A stretch of 64,000 nt of DNA from contig NZ_VVIQ01000003.1 of assembly GCF_009728485.1 (NCBI RefSeq), forward strand, positions 1 to 64,000. The letters run 5' to 3'. The position numbers were made by a program, and so were the translations under genes. Below are positions 51,378 through 61,100 of this stretch, in pieces. The stretch comes from Prevotella vespertina (GTDB lineage: Bacteria; Bacteroidota; Bacteroidia; Bacteroidales; Bacteroidaceae). Under the pieces are notes generated by a model. It worked only from the letters and a program-made list of their open reading frames with translations. It was not told the origin of the DNA and made no database searches. Numbering within the stretch: position 1 is the first letter of the stretch; each line of letters opens with the position of its first letter.

Positions 51378-52738
51378 TCTGTAACCCTCCTAGCCGCAGC
51401 TTCCTTATTAAACTCTTTGAAGGTATAAACAACAATAGGCACTGATAATGTGAAAGAGAATACATCGCTGACCGCTTGACACATCTCAACGCCTAGTAAA
51501 CCAAAATGAGCTGGAAGGATAAAGATGAGTGGGATGAAGAATAAACCTTGTCTTGCAGCTGCAAGCACATTAGCTCGTAAAGGCTTACGGCAGGTTTGTG
51601 CCATCATATTACTTGCTAAGATAAAGGCATTGAGAGGGAAGGTACAGAGCTGCCAACGCAATGCAACCACTCCTATCTCAATTACTTTAGGATCGTCACG
51701 GAACACTCCTATAAGGGAATCACTCACTATCCAGCCTCCAATAGCAAGTAGAATGAGGAAACTAGTGCCAAGAACTACCGTAAAGTGATAGGCTTTCTTC
51801 AATCGAGTATAGAGTCCCGCCCCATAGCAAAAGCCACAAACTGGCTGGAAGCCTTGCCCTAATCCAATCACAACAGCAAATGACAACATAGCAATTCTAC
51901 CGACAATACTCATCGCAGCAATAGCCGAGTCACCATAAACACCAGCTGCAAGATTGAGGGACATAGTGGCTACGCACGCCAGACCTTGACGCATTAATGA
52001 TGGACTACCACCGTAGAATATCTCCTTATAAGCCGCCCATGAGGGTGAAAAGTGCCGAAAGTGAATGGCAATATTCTCCCCTCTTCGAGTCATAAAGAAT
52101 AAGATAACGAACGAAACGAACTGTCCTATCACAGTCGCTAGGGCTGCTCCACTAACTCCCATACCGCATGTAAAGATAAGTAAAGGGTCTAAGGCAACAT
52201 TCAAGATAGCACCTGTTACAATGCCATACATGGCGAAGTTCGCATTACCTTGCAATCGCATCTGATTGTTCAGCGTAAGGGATGAGGTCAAGAAAGGTGC
52301 TCCCAAGAGGATAAGACGCATATAACTCTCTGTGTAAGGGAGGATGGTTGGTGTACTACCCAGCATTAATGAGAGTGGAGTAAGGAATATCTCACCCAGA
52401 ACAAGGATAACTAGTCCAAAGAAGAAAGAGCTAAAGAAGCCTGTTGATGCCATCTTTATAGCATTGCCATGACGCTTTGCTCCTAACTCACGAGATATGT
52501 AATTACCTGAACCATGCCCAAAGAAGAACCCCATCGCCTGGACAAAGAACATCATAGAAAACGACACCCCGACAGCTGCAGTGGCTTGTGTATCGATCTT
52601 GCCAACGAAGAATGTGTCTGCAATGTTGTACAGTCCGGTCACAAGCATAGATATAATTGTGGGTACAGCCATCGTTAGTATGACACGATGTATCGGTCCT
52701 TGCGTCAAGAAAGTGTAGTTATCTGTATGTCCGTGCAT
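51374..52738 (-). CDS. MATE-family multidrug/cation exporter
   Basis: A 454-residue inner membrane protein with about 12 hydrophobic helices, in two related halves. The MATE opening is visible in PTIISMLVTGLYNIADTFFV (about 26-45) and in the second half SLMRQGLACVATMSLNLAAG (about 250-269). These exporters use Na+ or H+ gradients to remove drugs and other cations. The gene overlaps the HMA-AraC regulator, so it is probably under the same metal control. A TACCTTTG box lies upstream at 52766-52773 and the wecB terminator beyond that. Confidence 0.92.
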   Translation of the reverse strand: MHGHTDNYTFLTQGPIHRVILTMAVPTIISMLVTGLYNIADTFFVGKIDTQATAAVGVSFSMMFFVQAMGFFFGHGSGNYISRELGAKRHGNAIKMASTGFFSSFFFGLVILVLGEIFLTPLSLMLGSTPTILPYTESYMRLILLGAPFLTSSLTLNNQMRLQGNANFAMYGIVTGAILNVALDPLLIFTCGMGVSGAALATVIGQFVSFVILFFMTRRGENIAIHFRHFSPSWAAYKEIFYGGSPSLMRQGLACVATMSLNLAAGVYGDSAIAAMSIVGRIAMLSFAVVIGLGQGFQPVCGFCYGAGLYTRLKKAYHFTVVLGTSFLILLAIGGWIVSDSLIGVFRDDPKVIEIGVVALRWQLCTFPLNAFILASNMMAQTCRKPLRANVLAAARQGLFFIPLIFILPAHFGLLGVEMCQAVSDVFSFTLSVPIVVYTFKEFNKEAAARRVTE

Positions 52739-52765
52739 AATCTTATCACCTTTTAAATATCAGTG

Positions 52766-52773
52766 CAAAGGTA
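52766..52773 (-). promoter_or_regulatory. -7 box TACCTTTG for MATE-AraC operon
   Basis: Minus-strand TAnnTTTG, 27 bases from the MATE start. Confidence 0.65.
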
Positions 52774-52836
52774 CGAAATTAATGAAAACTAAGTTCTTCT
52801 CTACACTATTTATAAATGGTAATAATAGATAAAAAA

Positions 52837-52906
52837 GAAGGAGAAACAGCCTCTTCTGCATTATCAATCCAACTGAATAGATTGCTAGAAGAGGGTGTTT
52901 ATCCTT
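52837..52906 (-). terminator. Long hairpin terminator after wecB
   Basis: Arms GAAGGAGAAACAGCCTCTTC and its near-complement at 52887-52906 pair over about 20 bases with two mismatches. On the minus strand the hairpin is followed by TTTTTT, so it ends transcription from wecB. Confidence 0.8.
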
Positions 52907-52944
52907 CTATATAAGTTCTTCGAAGATTCTAAAAGAACGTACCT

Positions 52945-54081
52945 TTAATGGTGCTCAAGCAATATCTGTAAGATACGTTCAGCCGATCTGCCATCCCATC
53001 TATCAGGTATTCCACTCTTCTTCCACGTTCCTACGACCATATCTGATAGTGCCGAACGAAGCAACTCAGCGTCTTCACCAACAAGAACATTACTTCCGAC
53101 CTTCACAGTCTCTATGTGTTCGGTGTAACTGTTGAGTGTTATACAAGGAATACTATTGAATGTTGCCTCCTCAGCAACGTTCCCCGAGTCGGTCACGATG
53201 CCCAGTGCATGAGCAGTAAGATAGGCAAACTCTAAGTAACCAAGCGGTTTAACGATATGCAGATTATGCAAGTTTATATTCTTCTTTAGGCTTAGAGACA
53301 TGATAACCTGTACCGCAGAGTCACGCAAAGGAGCAATGATTGGTAAATCGCCAGCAGTCTCGCTCAAGACACGGAGCATCTTCTCCAGATTGTCCTGATC
53401 AGCAAGTAAGGCCTTACGATTCAATGTAAAGACAAGATAATTACCTTCTTTTATAGGTAAACCAGCCAACGCATCAATGTCAGCAAGGCTCATTCCCTCA
53501 ATGCGCTCACGGTTATAACGGATATTGTCAATAAGGATGTTGCCCACCATATATACCTTTGAAAGTTCGGCCCCTTCCTTGTTTGCAATACTATTATTGC
53601 TGAATCCTGCTGTAAAGAGGATGTCCGACAGTCCATCAATGACCAATCTATTGATCTCCTTAGGCATTGTTATGTCGAAAGAACGCGTCCCCGCGGCAAT
53701 ATGCGCAAGTGTAATTGCTTGCTTCTTAGTGACTATTGCGGCTGCCATTGTCGATGCCAAGTCATCAACAACGATAACTACATCACTGCTATTAGCCTGT
53801 AAGTACTGTTCAAACTTCGACATTACCTGCCCCGTGAGTTCGTTAAGATTCTCACAATCAACACCGAGGTAAGCATCTGGACGATGGATTGACAACTCCT
53901 CAAAGAGCTTATCTTCTAACGTCGGGTCATCCTCGCTACCAGCATATACAAGTGAATAGCCCACCTTATGAGCATTATCACTTTCTGATAACTTATTTAT
54001 TACTCTAATAATAGGTGCCACCTTTATAAAGTTAGGACGTGCACCACAAAAAATACAAAGATTTATGTCCTGTGTTGTCAT
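52945..54081 (-). CDS. wecB: UDP-N-acetylglucosamine 2-epimerase (non-hydrolysing), divergent
   Basis: A 378-residue GT-B-fold epimerase that interconverts UDP-GlcNAc and UDP-ManNAc for surface polysaccharide. The N-terminal substrate loop is GARPNFIKVAPI (about 12-23, standard GTRPEFIK with changes). Later motifs are HIAAGTRSFD (about 125-134), MPKEINRLVIDGLSD (about 137-151) and the TDSGNVAEEATFNSIPCITL segment (about 296-315), where most family members have SGGxQEE. The changes from Glu in loop 1 and from GG/Q suggest a divergent member, possibly acting on another sugar. It is downstream of the SPFH gene by six bases. Confidence 0.8.
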   Translation of the reverse strand: MTTQDINLCIFCGARPNFIKVAPIIRVINKLSESDNAHKVGYSLVYAGSEDDPTLEDKLFEELSIHRPDAYLGVDCENLNELTGQVMSKFEQYLQANSSDVVIVVDDLASTMAAAIVTKKQAITLAHIAAGTRSFDITMPKEINRLVIDGLSDILFTAGFSNNSIANKEGAELSKVYMVGNILIDNIRYNRERIEGMSLADIDALAGLPIKEGNYLVFTLNRKALLADQDNLEKMLRVLSETAGDLPIIAPLRDSAVQVIMSLSLKKNINLHNLHIVKPLGYLEFAYLTAHALGIVTDSGNVAEEATFNSIPCITLNSYTEHIETVKVGSNVLVGEDAELLRSALSDMVVGTWKKSGIPDRWDGRSAERILQILLEHH

Positions 54082-54087
54082 TATCTA

Positions 54088-55044
54088 TTATCCCTTAAAC
54101 ATATCCTTAATACCACCGATAGAACCCATAAGATTTGATGCCTCAAATGGTAAGTAAACAGTCTTTTGGTTGTTATTATGAGCGAGATCGGTAAGCATTT
54201 GGATGTATTTCTGTGCAATGAGATAGTTGGCAGGGTTAGTACTTTGCCCCACAGCATCAGTTATCTTCTGAATAGCTATCGCCTCTGCTTCTGCCTTGCG
54301 AATGCGTGCTTGTGCTTGACCTTCAGCTATTAAGATTTGCTGTTGTTTGTCAGCTTCAGCACGATTGATGGCAGCTTGCTTCTCACCCTCCGACTGAAGA
54401 ATAGCCGACTGCTTCTGTCCTTCACTCGTAAGGATGGTTGCACGCTTGTTACGTTCAGCCTGCATCTGCTTCTCCATAGCCTGAGAAACACTTGCAGGAG
54501 GCGTTATATCTTGTAGTTCTACACGATTCACCTTGATTCCCCACTTGTTTGTTGCATCATCAAGAACCGATCTTAGCTTCGTATTTATCGTATCTCGAGA
54601 GGTAAGCGTTTGGTCAAGTTCCATCTCACCTATGATGTTTCGGAGTGTTGTCTGCGTCAGTTTCTCAATGGCGTTAGGTAAGTTATTGATTTCATAAACC
54701 GCTTTAAACGGATCAACAATCTGAAAGTAGAGCAGCGCATTAATCTGCATTTGGATGTTATCTTTGGTTATCACGTTCTGACGATCAAAGTCATACACCT
54801 GCTCGCGTAGGTCAATTGAACTGGTATAAGCGTATCGGCCAGCTCTCATCACTACTATATCCTTAGCATGATCGATGAAAGGTATGATGATGTTAATGCC
54901 CGGTCGGAGTGTAGCATGGTACTTTCCCAATCGTTCAATAATCTTAGTTTCACTCTGAGATATGATGACTATTGACATCTTGGCAAAGATAATTACCAAG
55001 ATAATAGCCGCAACAAACACACAAGCAATAATATTCATAAGCAT
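54088..55044 (-). CDS. SPFH/stomatin-family membrane protein (QmcA-like)
   Basis: A 318-residue protein with one N-terminal transmembrane helix (about 5-24) followed by an SPFH/band-7 domain (about 25-190; IIERLGKYHATLRPGINIII, FDRQNVITKDNIQMQINALL). A long coiled-coil follows (about 190-265; Ala-, Glu- and Gln-rich repeats such as QAQARIRKAEAEAIAIQ). These oligomerise in membrane microdomains and often control FtsH. The NfeD-like gene 100 bases upstream is the usual partner, giving a standard SPFH-NfeD pair. Membrane topology and pairing are clear; the process served is not. Confidence 0.92.
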   Translation of the reverse strand: MLMNIIACVFVAAIILVIIFAKMSIVIISQSETKIIERLGKYHATLRPGINIIIPFIDHAKDIVVMRAGRYAYTSSIDLREQVYDFDRQNVITKDNIQMQINALLYFQIVDPFKAVYEINNLPNAIEKLTQTTLRNIIGEMELDQTLTSRDTINTKLRSVLDDATNKWGIKVNRVELQDITPPASVSQAMEKQMQAERNKRATILTSEGQKQSAILQSEGEKQAAINRAEADKQQQILIAEGQAQARIRKAEAEAIAIQKITDAVGQSTNPANYLIAQKYIQMLTDLAHNNNQKTVYLPFEASNLMGSIGGIKDMFKG

Positions 55045-55145
55045 AAGTTTTAGGTTCTCTCACCCACTGTTTCATAATGAGAACTACTCTAAAAAGGCAA
55101 GAGAAGGGTTATTTAATATCGTTTCTTCTAGTTGTCACACATATT

Positions 55146-55595
55146 TCAACATTTCTCAACAGTTGCGATGATAGAGTCGAGACGAAGTATTCGAACATCA
55201 TCTCCAACGCCTATCTCTTGTCCATCTACTGACTTTGCTTTCCACGAGTCACCATCTATCTTCACTCGTCCATAGCCTCCCGATTCTATTTTGTCGGTTA
55301 CTTTTCCTTCACGACCAATCAGAGCATCGGTATTACTCAACCGCTGATTCTCGCCTTTATGAAAGTATTTCAAGGCAATAGGACGCACATAGAAAATGCT
55401 TAATAAGCTGAAGATAACAAACACAATGACCTGTACAACAATACTATCTATCCCCAATGAGATTAATGAAGCACACAAGCTACCAATGGCAAAGCACATG
55501 ATGAAGAAGTCATTACTCATCATCTCAAGGATTAGACATACTATCCCAGCTAGCAACCATACCAACCAAAGGTTCTGTATTATACTATCTATCAT
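55146..55595 (-). CDS. NfeD-like membrane protein
   Basis: A 149-residue protein. Residues about 1-80 hold three to four hydrophobic helices (LVWLLAGIVCLILEMMSNDF, FIMCFAIGSLCASLISLGID, IVVQVIVFVIFSLLSIFYV). Residues about 85-149 form an OB-fold with the typical DALIGREGKVTDKIESGGYG and GDSWKAKS segments. This is the short NfeD1b type, partner of SPFH proteins. It is adjacent to the QmcA-like gene. A 22-bp repeat array begins 90 bases upstream of its start. Confidence 0.9.
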   Translation of the reverse strand: MIDSIIQNLWLVWLLAGIVCLILEMMSNDFFIMCFAIGSLCASLISLGIDSIVVQVIVFVIFSLLSIFYVRPIALKYFHKGENQRLSNTDALIGREGKVTDKIESGGYGRVKIDGDSWKAKSVDGQEIGVGDDVRILRLDSIIATVEKC

Positions 55596-55685
55596 AGCAG
55601 TAAAGGTTTGATTTCGTTTGTAAAGATAGTGATAAAAAATGAATCTATCAAATGTTTACATAAAAATATGTGCCTATTTAAATAC

Positions 55686-55775
55686 GAAGAGACGCTCTTC
55701 TCATATTGAGAAAGGCGTCTCTTTGCATCAAAGAGGGCGTCTCCTTAATATAAAAGAGGCGTCTCTTGAATATGA
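55686..55775. repeat. Palindromic array H: four units, 22-bp period
   Basis: Three units of the arm GCGTCTC start at 55715, 55737 and 55759, exactly 22 bp apart, with an inverted copy GAGACGC opening the array (55689). The intervening parts read CTTTGCATCAAAGAG and CTTAATATAAAAGAG. The opening is shared with array F (37181). It lies between the NfeD-like and M48 genes, both on the minus strand. Confidence 0.85.
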
Positions 55776-55805
55776 ACAGCATGTTGTTTCTATTTCAACT
55801 AGGCT

Positions 55806-56699
55806 TTAACGGCGCTTCTTTGAAGTCTTCTTTGACGAACCGATATATAATGTTCCTGCTGTCGAGCTTGTGCTTGTGCGAACATTAGAAGAGTCTCTCT
55901 GACGATAGTACTTCTCTGCTTCTGGTAGCCACTTCTCAATGTTTTGAATACGACGAGCATCTGATGGGTGATCACTAAGAATCTCAGATGTATTGCTATT
56001 AGTACCTGCTGCCATACGTTTCCAGAATGTTACAGCATTCGCGGGGTCGTATCCTGCCATCGCAGCAAATATCAATCCCATGTAATCGGCCTCACTTTCA
56101 TTGTCACGACTGTACTTTAGATTACGGAAGGAGAAGTATCCTCCAGCTACTTGAGCAGCTATATCACCAACACCACTACCCACAGCAGAGTTCAAGACAG
56201 TACCTAGGATGTTTGTTCCCATCTGCTGATTCATCTGCTTAGTAAGCTGTTCTGCACTGTGTTTAGCCACTGCGTGCGCAATCTCATGCCCTAAAACGAT
56301 AGCTAAACTTGCCTCATTTTGAGTATAAGGAAGTAATCCCTCATAAACAACAATCTTACCTCCAGGCATACAGAAAGCATTTGCTTGCTTGTCTTGAACA
56401 AGGTTGAACTCCCATTGGAAGTTCTTTACTTCATTGGCATAACCATTATTTCGCAAGTAAGTCTCTACTGCATTTGCAAGGTTACGACCAACTCGTTGAA
56501 CCATAGCAGTGTTCTTTGCATCCGTTGAACGCTTTGCAGATGCCATGAACTTTGTGTACTCTTGGTTACTAAGACTTAGTAGTTGAGCATCCGAAACACT
56601 AAGTCTATGGGTGCGCCCAGTCAATGGTACCTTAGAAGCAGTACCACATGCTGTCATCAAAGCAACGACAGCTACCATTAAAAAATACTTGATTTTCAT
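55806..56699 (-). CDS. M48-family zinc metalloprotease lipoprotein
   Basis: A 297-residue protease. The signal peptide ends in a lipobox LMTAC (Cys18). The zinc site is GHEIAHAVAKHSAEQL (about 142-157, His-Glu-x-x-His), with the third ligand in NESEADYMGLIFAAMAGYDP (about 203-222). The Gly-rich segment GTNILGTVLNSAVGSGVGDI between them is of the Loi/HtpX-like family. It is an outer or inner membrane-linked quality-control protease of the BepA/LoiP type. The C-terminal 30 residues are Ser/Thr/Arg-rich. It sits 106 bases from array H. Confidence 0.93.
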   Translation of the reverse strand: MKIKYFLMVAVVALMTACGTASKVPLTGRTHRLSVSDAQLLSLSNQEYTKFMASAKRSTDAKNTAMVQRVGRNLANAVETYLRNNGYANEVKNFQWEFNLVQDKQANAFCMPGGKIVVYEGLLPYTQNEASLAIVLGHEIAHAVAKHSAEQLTKQMNQQMGTNILGTVLNSAVGSGVGDIAAQVAGGYFSFRNLKYSRDNESEADYMGLIFAAMAGYDPANAVTFWKRMAAGTNSNTSEILSDHPSDARRIQNIEKWLPEAEKYYRQRDSSNVRTSTSSTAGTLYIGSSKKTSKKRR

Positions 56700-56834
56700 A
56701 TCTTTCTAATTACCTTTTATAACTTTCCGAGCACGAAAGTACTACTTTTTCCATTACTATCAAACGATTTAAATACCTTTTTTAAAAAGGTTAACAAGTA
56801 ACAAATCATTTTGAAAGAAGTAGTTCCTACAGGA

Positions 56835-58148
56835 TTAAATAAGCCTTTCACGCTTACCAATGTCCTTTGTTATCGGTATAAAATAAGCCACAATGAAACT
56901 GATAATACCTGATATTGCAACCATAAGAAAGAACTTTCGATAACCTACATACTCTTGTAAGAAGCCTGTAAACCATCCAGACATCACCATAGAAAAGGCT
57001 GTTATTGCTGTTCCTAATGAATAAGTGAAGGTGGAATGCTTACCTTTTGTACAAAAGCCTAGCCATACGATGTAAGTTGTTAAGCCCAAGCCCGCCCCAA
57101 AGTAATCAATAATAATACAAATATTAATGATGGATAAGGTGGAAACAAAATAATAACTTAGGTAGACAAAGAGGAACTTTGGTAAAGTGAGGGTCATGAC
57201 AAAAGGCCATAACCAGCGTTGTAAACCATCCCGACGGACAAGACTTATACCTAAGCCACATCCTGCTATAAAGGCAAAAGTTCCCACTGTGCCTTGCACC
57301 AAACCTAATTCTTGAGGCGATAGAGCTAATCCGCCATTGCTTCCGGGGTCAATCAGAAAGAGTGGAGCAACCCTTATAAACATTCCTTCTGGTATCAAAA
57401 AGCAAAAGAGAAAGACGAGATTTGCAACGTAATGAGGTCTTCTTATGAAGGCAGCTGTCACATCATGCCACCATTGGCGAGTAACACCACTCCATATAGG
57501 GAGCTTTGCGCGAATAACAGCCTTTGGCAGGATAAGGGCATGCAATAAGGTCAGTGCAATCATCAAAACGGCTAAAGCCCAGAAAAGAGTAGCCCAGGCT
57601 GGACGAACAGTTCTATTAATCACCTCCAAGTTACCTGCTAATGTGATGGGAATAGCCATCCCTACGATGATAGAAAGCAGATAAGAGACAGCTCGAAGAC
57701 CAAAGAATGCAGGTCGTTTCAGCAATAATGCCTCGCGATTATAGAGTCTTTCAATAGCTACATCATGCAAGGCTGCAGCTATCGCAATGACCATAAAGGC
57801 TGCAACAGAGTATGAAAACCAATTATCAAGGCGCACCGAAAGGGCTGAAGCAACAAGACTTAACGCCATAACACACTCTGTAAGGACTATCCAAAAACGC
57901 TTACTTTCATAACCAACAACGATTCGTCCCAGTAGAGGACGTAGGATAAAGGGAAGGAAGAACCATGATGTTGTAAGAGTAATAGCACCATTCGACAACC
58001 CCATCCGATTATAATAAACCAACGAAGTCATCAATAAGATAACATAAGGTAAACCACGTGTAAGATAGAGCGTAGGTATCCATAACCAATGACTAGACCA
58101 TTGGCTTGTTATAGGAACCCCCTTTCGTATTTGTTGTCCGTCGTTCAT
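56835..58148 (-). CDS. AmpG-like MFS transporter
   Basis: A 437-residue inner membrane transporter with about 12 helices. AmpG-like marks are the opening YLTRGLPYVILLMTSLVYYN (about 28-47), the early Asp/His in IAIAAALHDVAIERLY (about 122-137) and a DYFGAGLGLTTYIVWLGF segment (about 343-360), resembling AmpG's DSFAAGLG. AmpG imports muropeptides for cell-wall recycling. Here it lies 17 bases from a gene with a SpoIID peptidoglycan domain, which supports a wall-recycling role. The loose match leaves other MFS substrates possible. Confidence 0.8.
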   Translation of the reverse strand: MNDGQQIRKGVPITSQWSSHWLWIPTLYLTRGLPYVILLMTSLVYYNRMGLSNGAITLTTSWFFLPFILRPLLGRIVVGYESKRFWIVLTECVMALSLVASALSVRLDNWFSYSVAAFMVIAIAAALHDVAIERLYNREALLLKRPAFFGLRAVSYLLSIIVGMAIPITLAGNLEVINRTVRPAWATLFWALAVLMIALTLLHALILPKAVIRAKLPIWSGVTRQWWHDVTAAFIRRPHYVANLVFLFCFLIPEGMFIRVAPLFLIDPGSNGGLALSPQELGLVQGTVGTFAFIAGCGLGISLVRRDGLQRWLWPFVMTLTLPKFLFVYLSYYFVSTLSIINICIIIDYFGAGLGLTTYIVWLGFCTKGKHSTFTYSLGTAITAFSMVMSGWFTGFLQEYVGYRKFFLMVAISGIISFIVAYFIPITKDIGKRERLI

Positions 58149-58165
58149 CTCTTACTCTTTACGCC

Positions 58166-61100
58166 TTATATATATAAGGTGTCTATTATTGCTTGCTGGT
58201 AATAATGGTGGAGAATCTTATCATACTTATAGCCCTTCTCCCCCATTACAGCAGCCCCTATCTGGCACAAGCCAACGCCATGTCCCCAGCCCGCACCAAT
58301 GAGTTGGAAGTGTTGTGGCACTCCGTTCTCTATGTCACTACGCTTTACAACGAAGGCAGAACTATACAAATGAGTTTCACTCAACGTGCGTCTTATCTCT
58401 AACTCTTTACCAATAATACGACTATACTTAGTCCCAACAATCTTTAAACGACAGATTCTCCCACTCTTTCCACGCTCTAATGGTTGCAAATCAACGATCT
58501 TTCCAAAGTCAATACCCGTCTTTCTGCGTATTAACTCAGCAAGTTCTGTTTGACAGAAGTCCACCTTCCAACGATAAAAGTCGTGCGTCTCTTGGTCATA
58601 GTTGTTGAGTACTTGACTCAAAACTGCAGTATCGTGCGTATTACAGAATGCTTCTGGAGAAGACAAGATCCATTCTCGTGCATGAGTTTCATTGGTTAAG
58701 TCTATACTTGGAGTAGCACCTAAAAGTGCTTTGTCACTAACGGAAAGCAGATAAGACTTACTTAGATTCTCCCAACAATACTGATACTCTTCTGTTACTC
58801 CACCACAACATTTGCTGAAACGGGCATCACATATCTCGTTACCAGCCATCAATACTTGTCCACGAGTTGCCTTGATGGCTTCCTCCACATGTGGACTCGT
58901 AGCTTTCGTAATACCTTGGTAACGTTGACAATGGTCATCGGCACAAACATCAAAGAGCTTATGGTCTTCCCTATCAAACCATCTTACCAGCTCTTCGGGT
59001 GTTTCGATCATAGCCGAAGTGGCACTCTTTCGATTGTTAGCAATATCTTTCCGCTTCTCTATCTGCGCCAACAACCAACTACGAGAAATAACTGCATGTG
59101 CCTTCAAAAGCTCTAATGAGGAGGTAGCACTCATCTCACTGGATATAACACTGGCTAAGTAACGCTCAACGGGGAGCTTGTTTATTGCCACAATCTTACC
59201 TTCATCAATGATAAGATGCAGCTGCCCGAGGAATGTCTGAGCCTCTTTTCGTTCCCAATGGAAGTTTACACCAATAGTAACATCTGCCAATGTAAAGGAT
59301 GACTCCGCACTCTTTGGAGTGAAAAGGAGTTCTTCGTAATAGGCACCCTTCCATCTTATCTTACCTTGAGAATACTCAACAAGCTGTTCACCAATCGCCT
59401 CCTGACCATCAAGAGTATATTCATTATTTAATTGAAAATGTATCTTTTCTGCACTGACAATACCTACAGAAACTTCTGGTTCTGCTTTCTGATTAGCCAA
59501 TGATATGTTCTTAACAACCTTATCCATCGCCTCTTTTGATAAAGAAACCTCCTGCAAGATGGCTTCGGCACGTTCTGCAGTCATTCTTTCAAAGTCTGTT
59601 TGACGTGGAAGAATGAGTAAACCACCCATATCCAAACTACCGGGACTCACCAAGTATTGGGCATCTCCCTCTGCAGAATAGCATGCTGGACGATGCTTCT
59701 GACGTGGGAAAACAACAGAGATAAAGCGTTCCTCATCTCGCCAAGACACGATGTTCATCATCGGTTCGGACTCATCTTCTTTCAAAGGGAGGGCATTATA
59801 GACTGTTTGGAACAACTGTGTATCATGTTCCTCATCGTGACTCACAATAGCAAGAGCTGGACAGATATAATCTTCTATCGCATAGATTCCATCCTTGTTA
59901 TCCAATGTCAACAATGGTTTAGATGTCCTCCACAATGCTTTCCAATGCTTCTGTATGGGTAAGATACCGCTTGTCCCTGCCTGGAAATGCAAATGATCAG
60001 GAGCACTGGCACCACACTTTGGACCATTATAAAATACCATCAGGTGTGGATATAAGCTCAACAAGCGATGCACCTGACCATAGTTTGCGGCTATAGACTG
60101 TGCTTGGTGCTTGCAAGCAGGTATTGTGAAGTGGATAGGAAGGATGGGGAAAGGATTGACTAAGATGTCGAAATCATGATGAAAAGGCAATCCTATCTGT
60201 ACAGAAGGGCGGTTCTTAGCACAAAGGAAACAAGGACGTTTCGCAAGGGAGGCCTTATCTATCTTCGCCCCAGTGCTTACCATGCGTGCAGGATTGTATT
60301 GCGCGAGGGCTGAACCCACCTCACGTGTCTGCACGTTAGCCAACTCCTCAAACCGAGTCTGTACTTCTTTCCATTGGTTCAGCTGCTTATGAAAAAAATC
60401 GTAAAGCCCTTTCTCTATGTTATCGTTCTGTTGTTTGCGTGCAAGCAACTCCATTGTACGCAGTTGATCCTTGTATGTATTGTTGGCATTAAGCCTCTCT
60501 AAGCTCAGAACAGCATCACTATTCCCACCCCAACGACGGCAGAGATAAAGTTCATCATAGATTCTTCCAATACGAAAAGAGCGACTGAAAGCCAATCCCA
60601 TGGCGTAATCTTCACCATAACTAGTGTTTGGGAACTGCACTTGTCGGGCTAGTGGCGTAAAGAAAGCACGCGGAGCTCCAAGTCCATTGATACGTAATGC
60701 ATTGTTACAACCATTGTTTTCTGTCCACTCACTATGGCTTATCAAGCCCGGAGGTAAGGTGTTTAAATCGAAGTCACACATACGATATGCCCCCACAATC
60801 ATTGCTGCTTTCTGGTCATGAAAGGCGTTAACTATGGTTTGCAATGTACGTTCTGACGAATAGAGATCATCACTATCCAGCTGTACTGCAAAGCGTCCAC
60901 AATGTTCGTCATTGATAGCATAATTCCAGCAACCACCTATCCCGAGGTCTGTTCTTGAGGGTATGAGGTGTACCAATCGGTCATCCGTTGCCAAAGAATT
61001 AAGTATCTCTGTAGTCTTATCTGTTGAATGATTATCCACTACAATGACGTTAAACGGGAAATCAGTAACCTGTGAGAGAGCTGAAACAACAGCATCTTTC

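Noticed and set aside
8462..55775. Arrays A-H taken as CRISPR arrays
   Set aside because: Units are palindromic with four-base spacers, too short for CRISPR repeat-spacer structure, differ between sites, and no cas gene is near.
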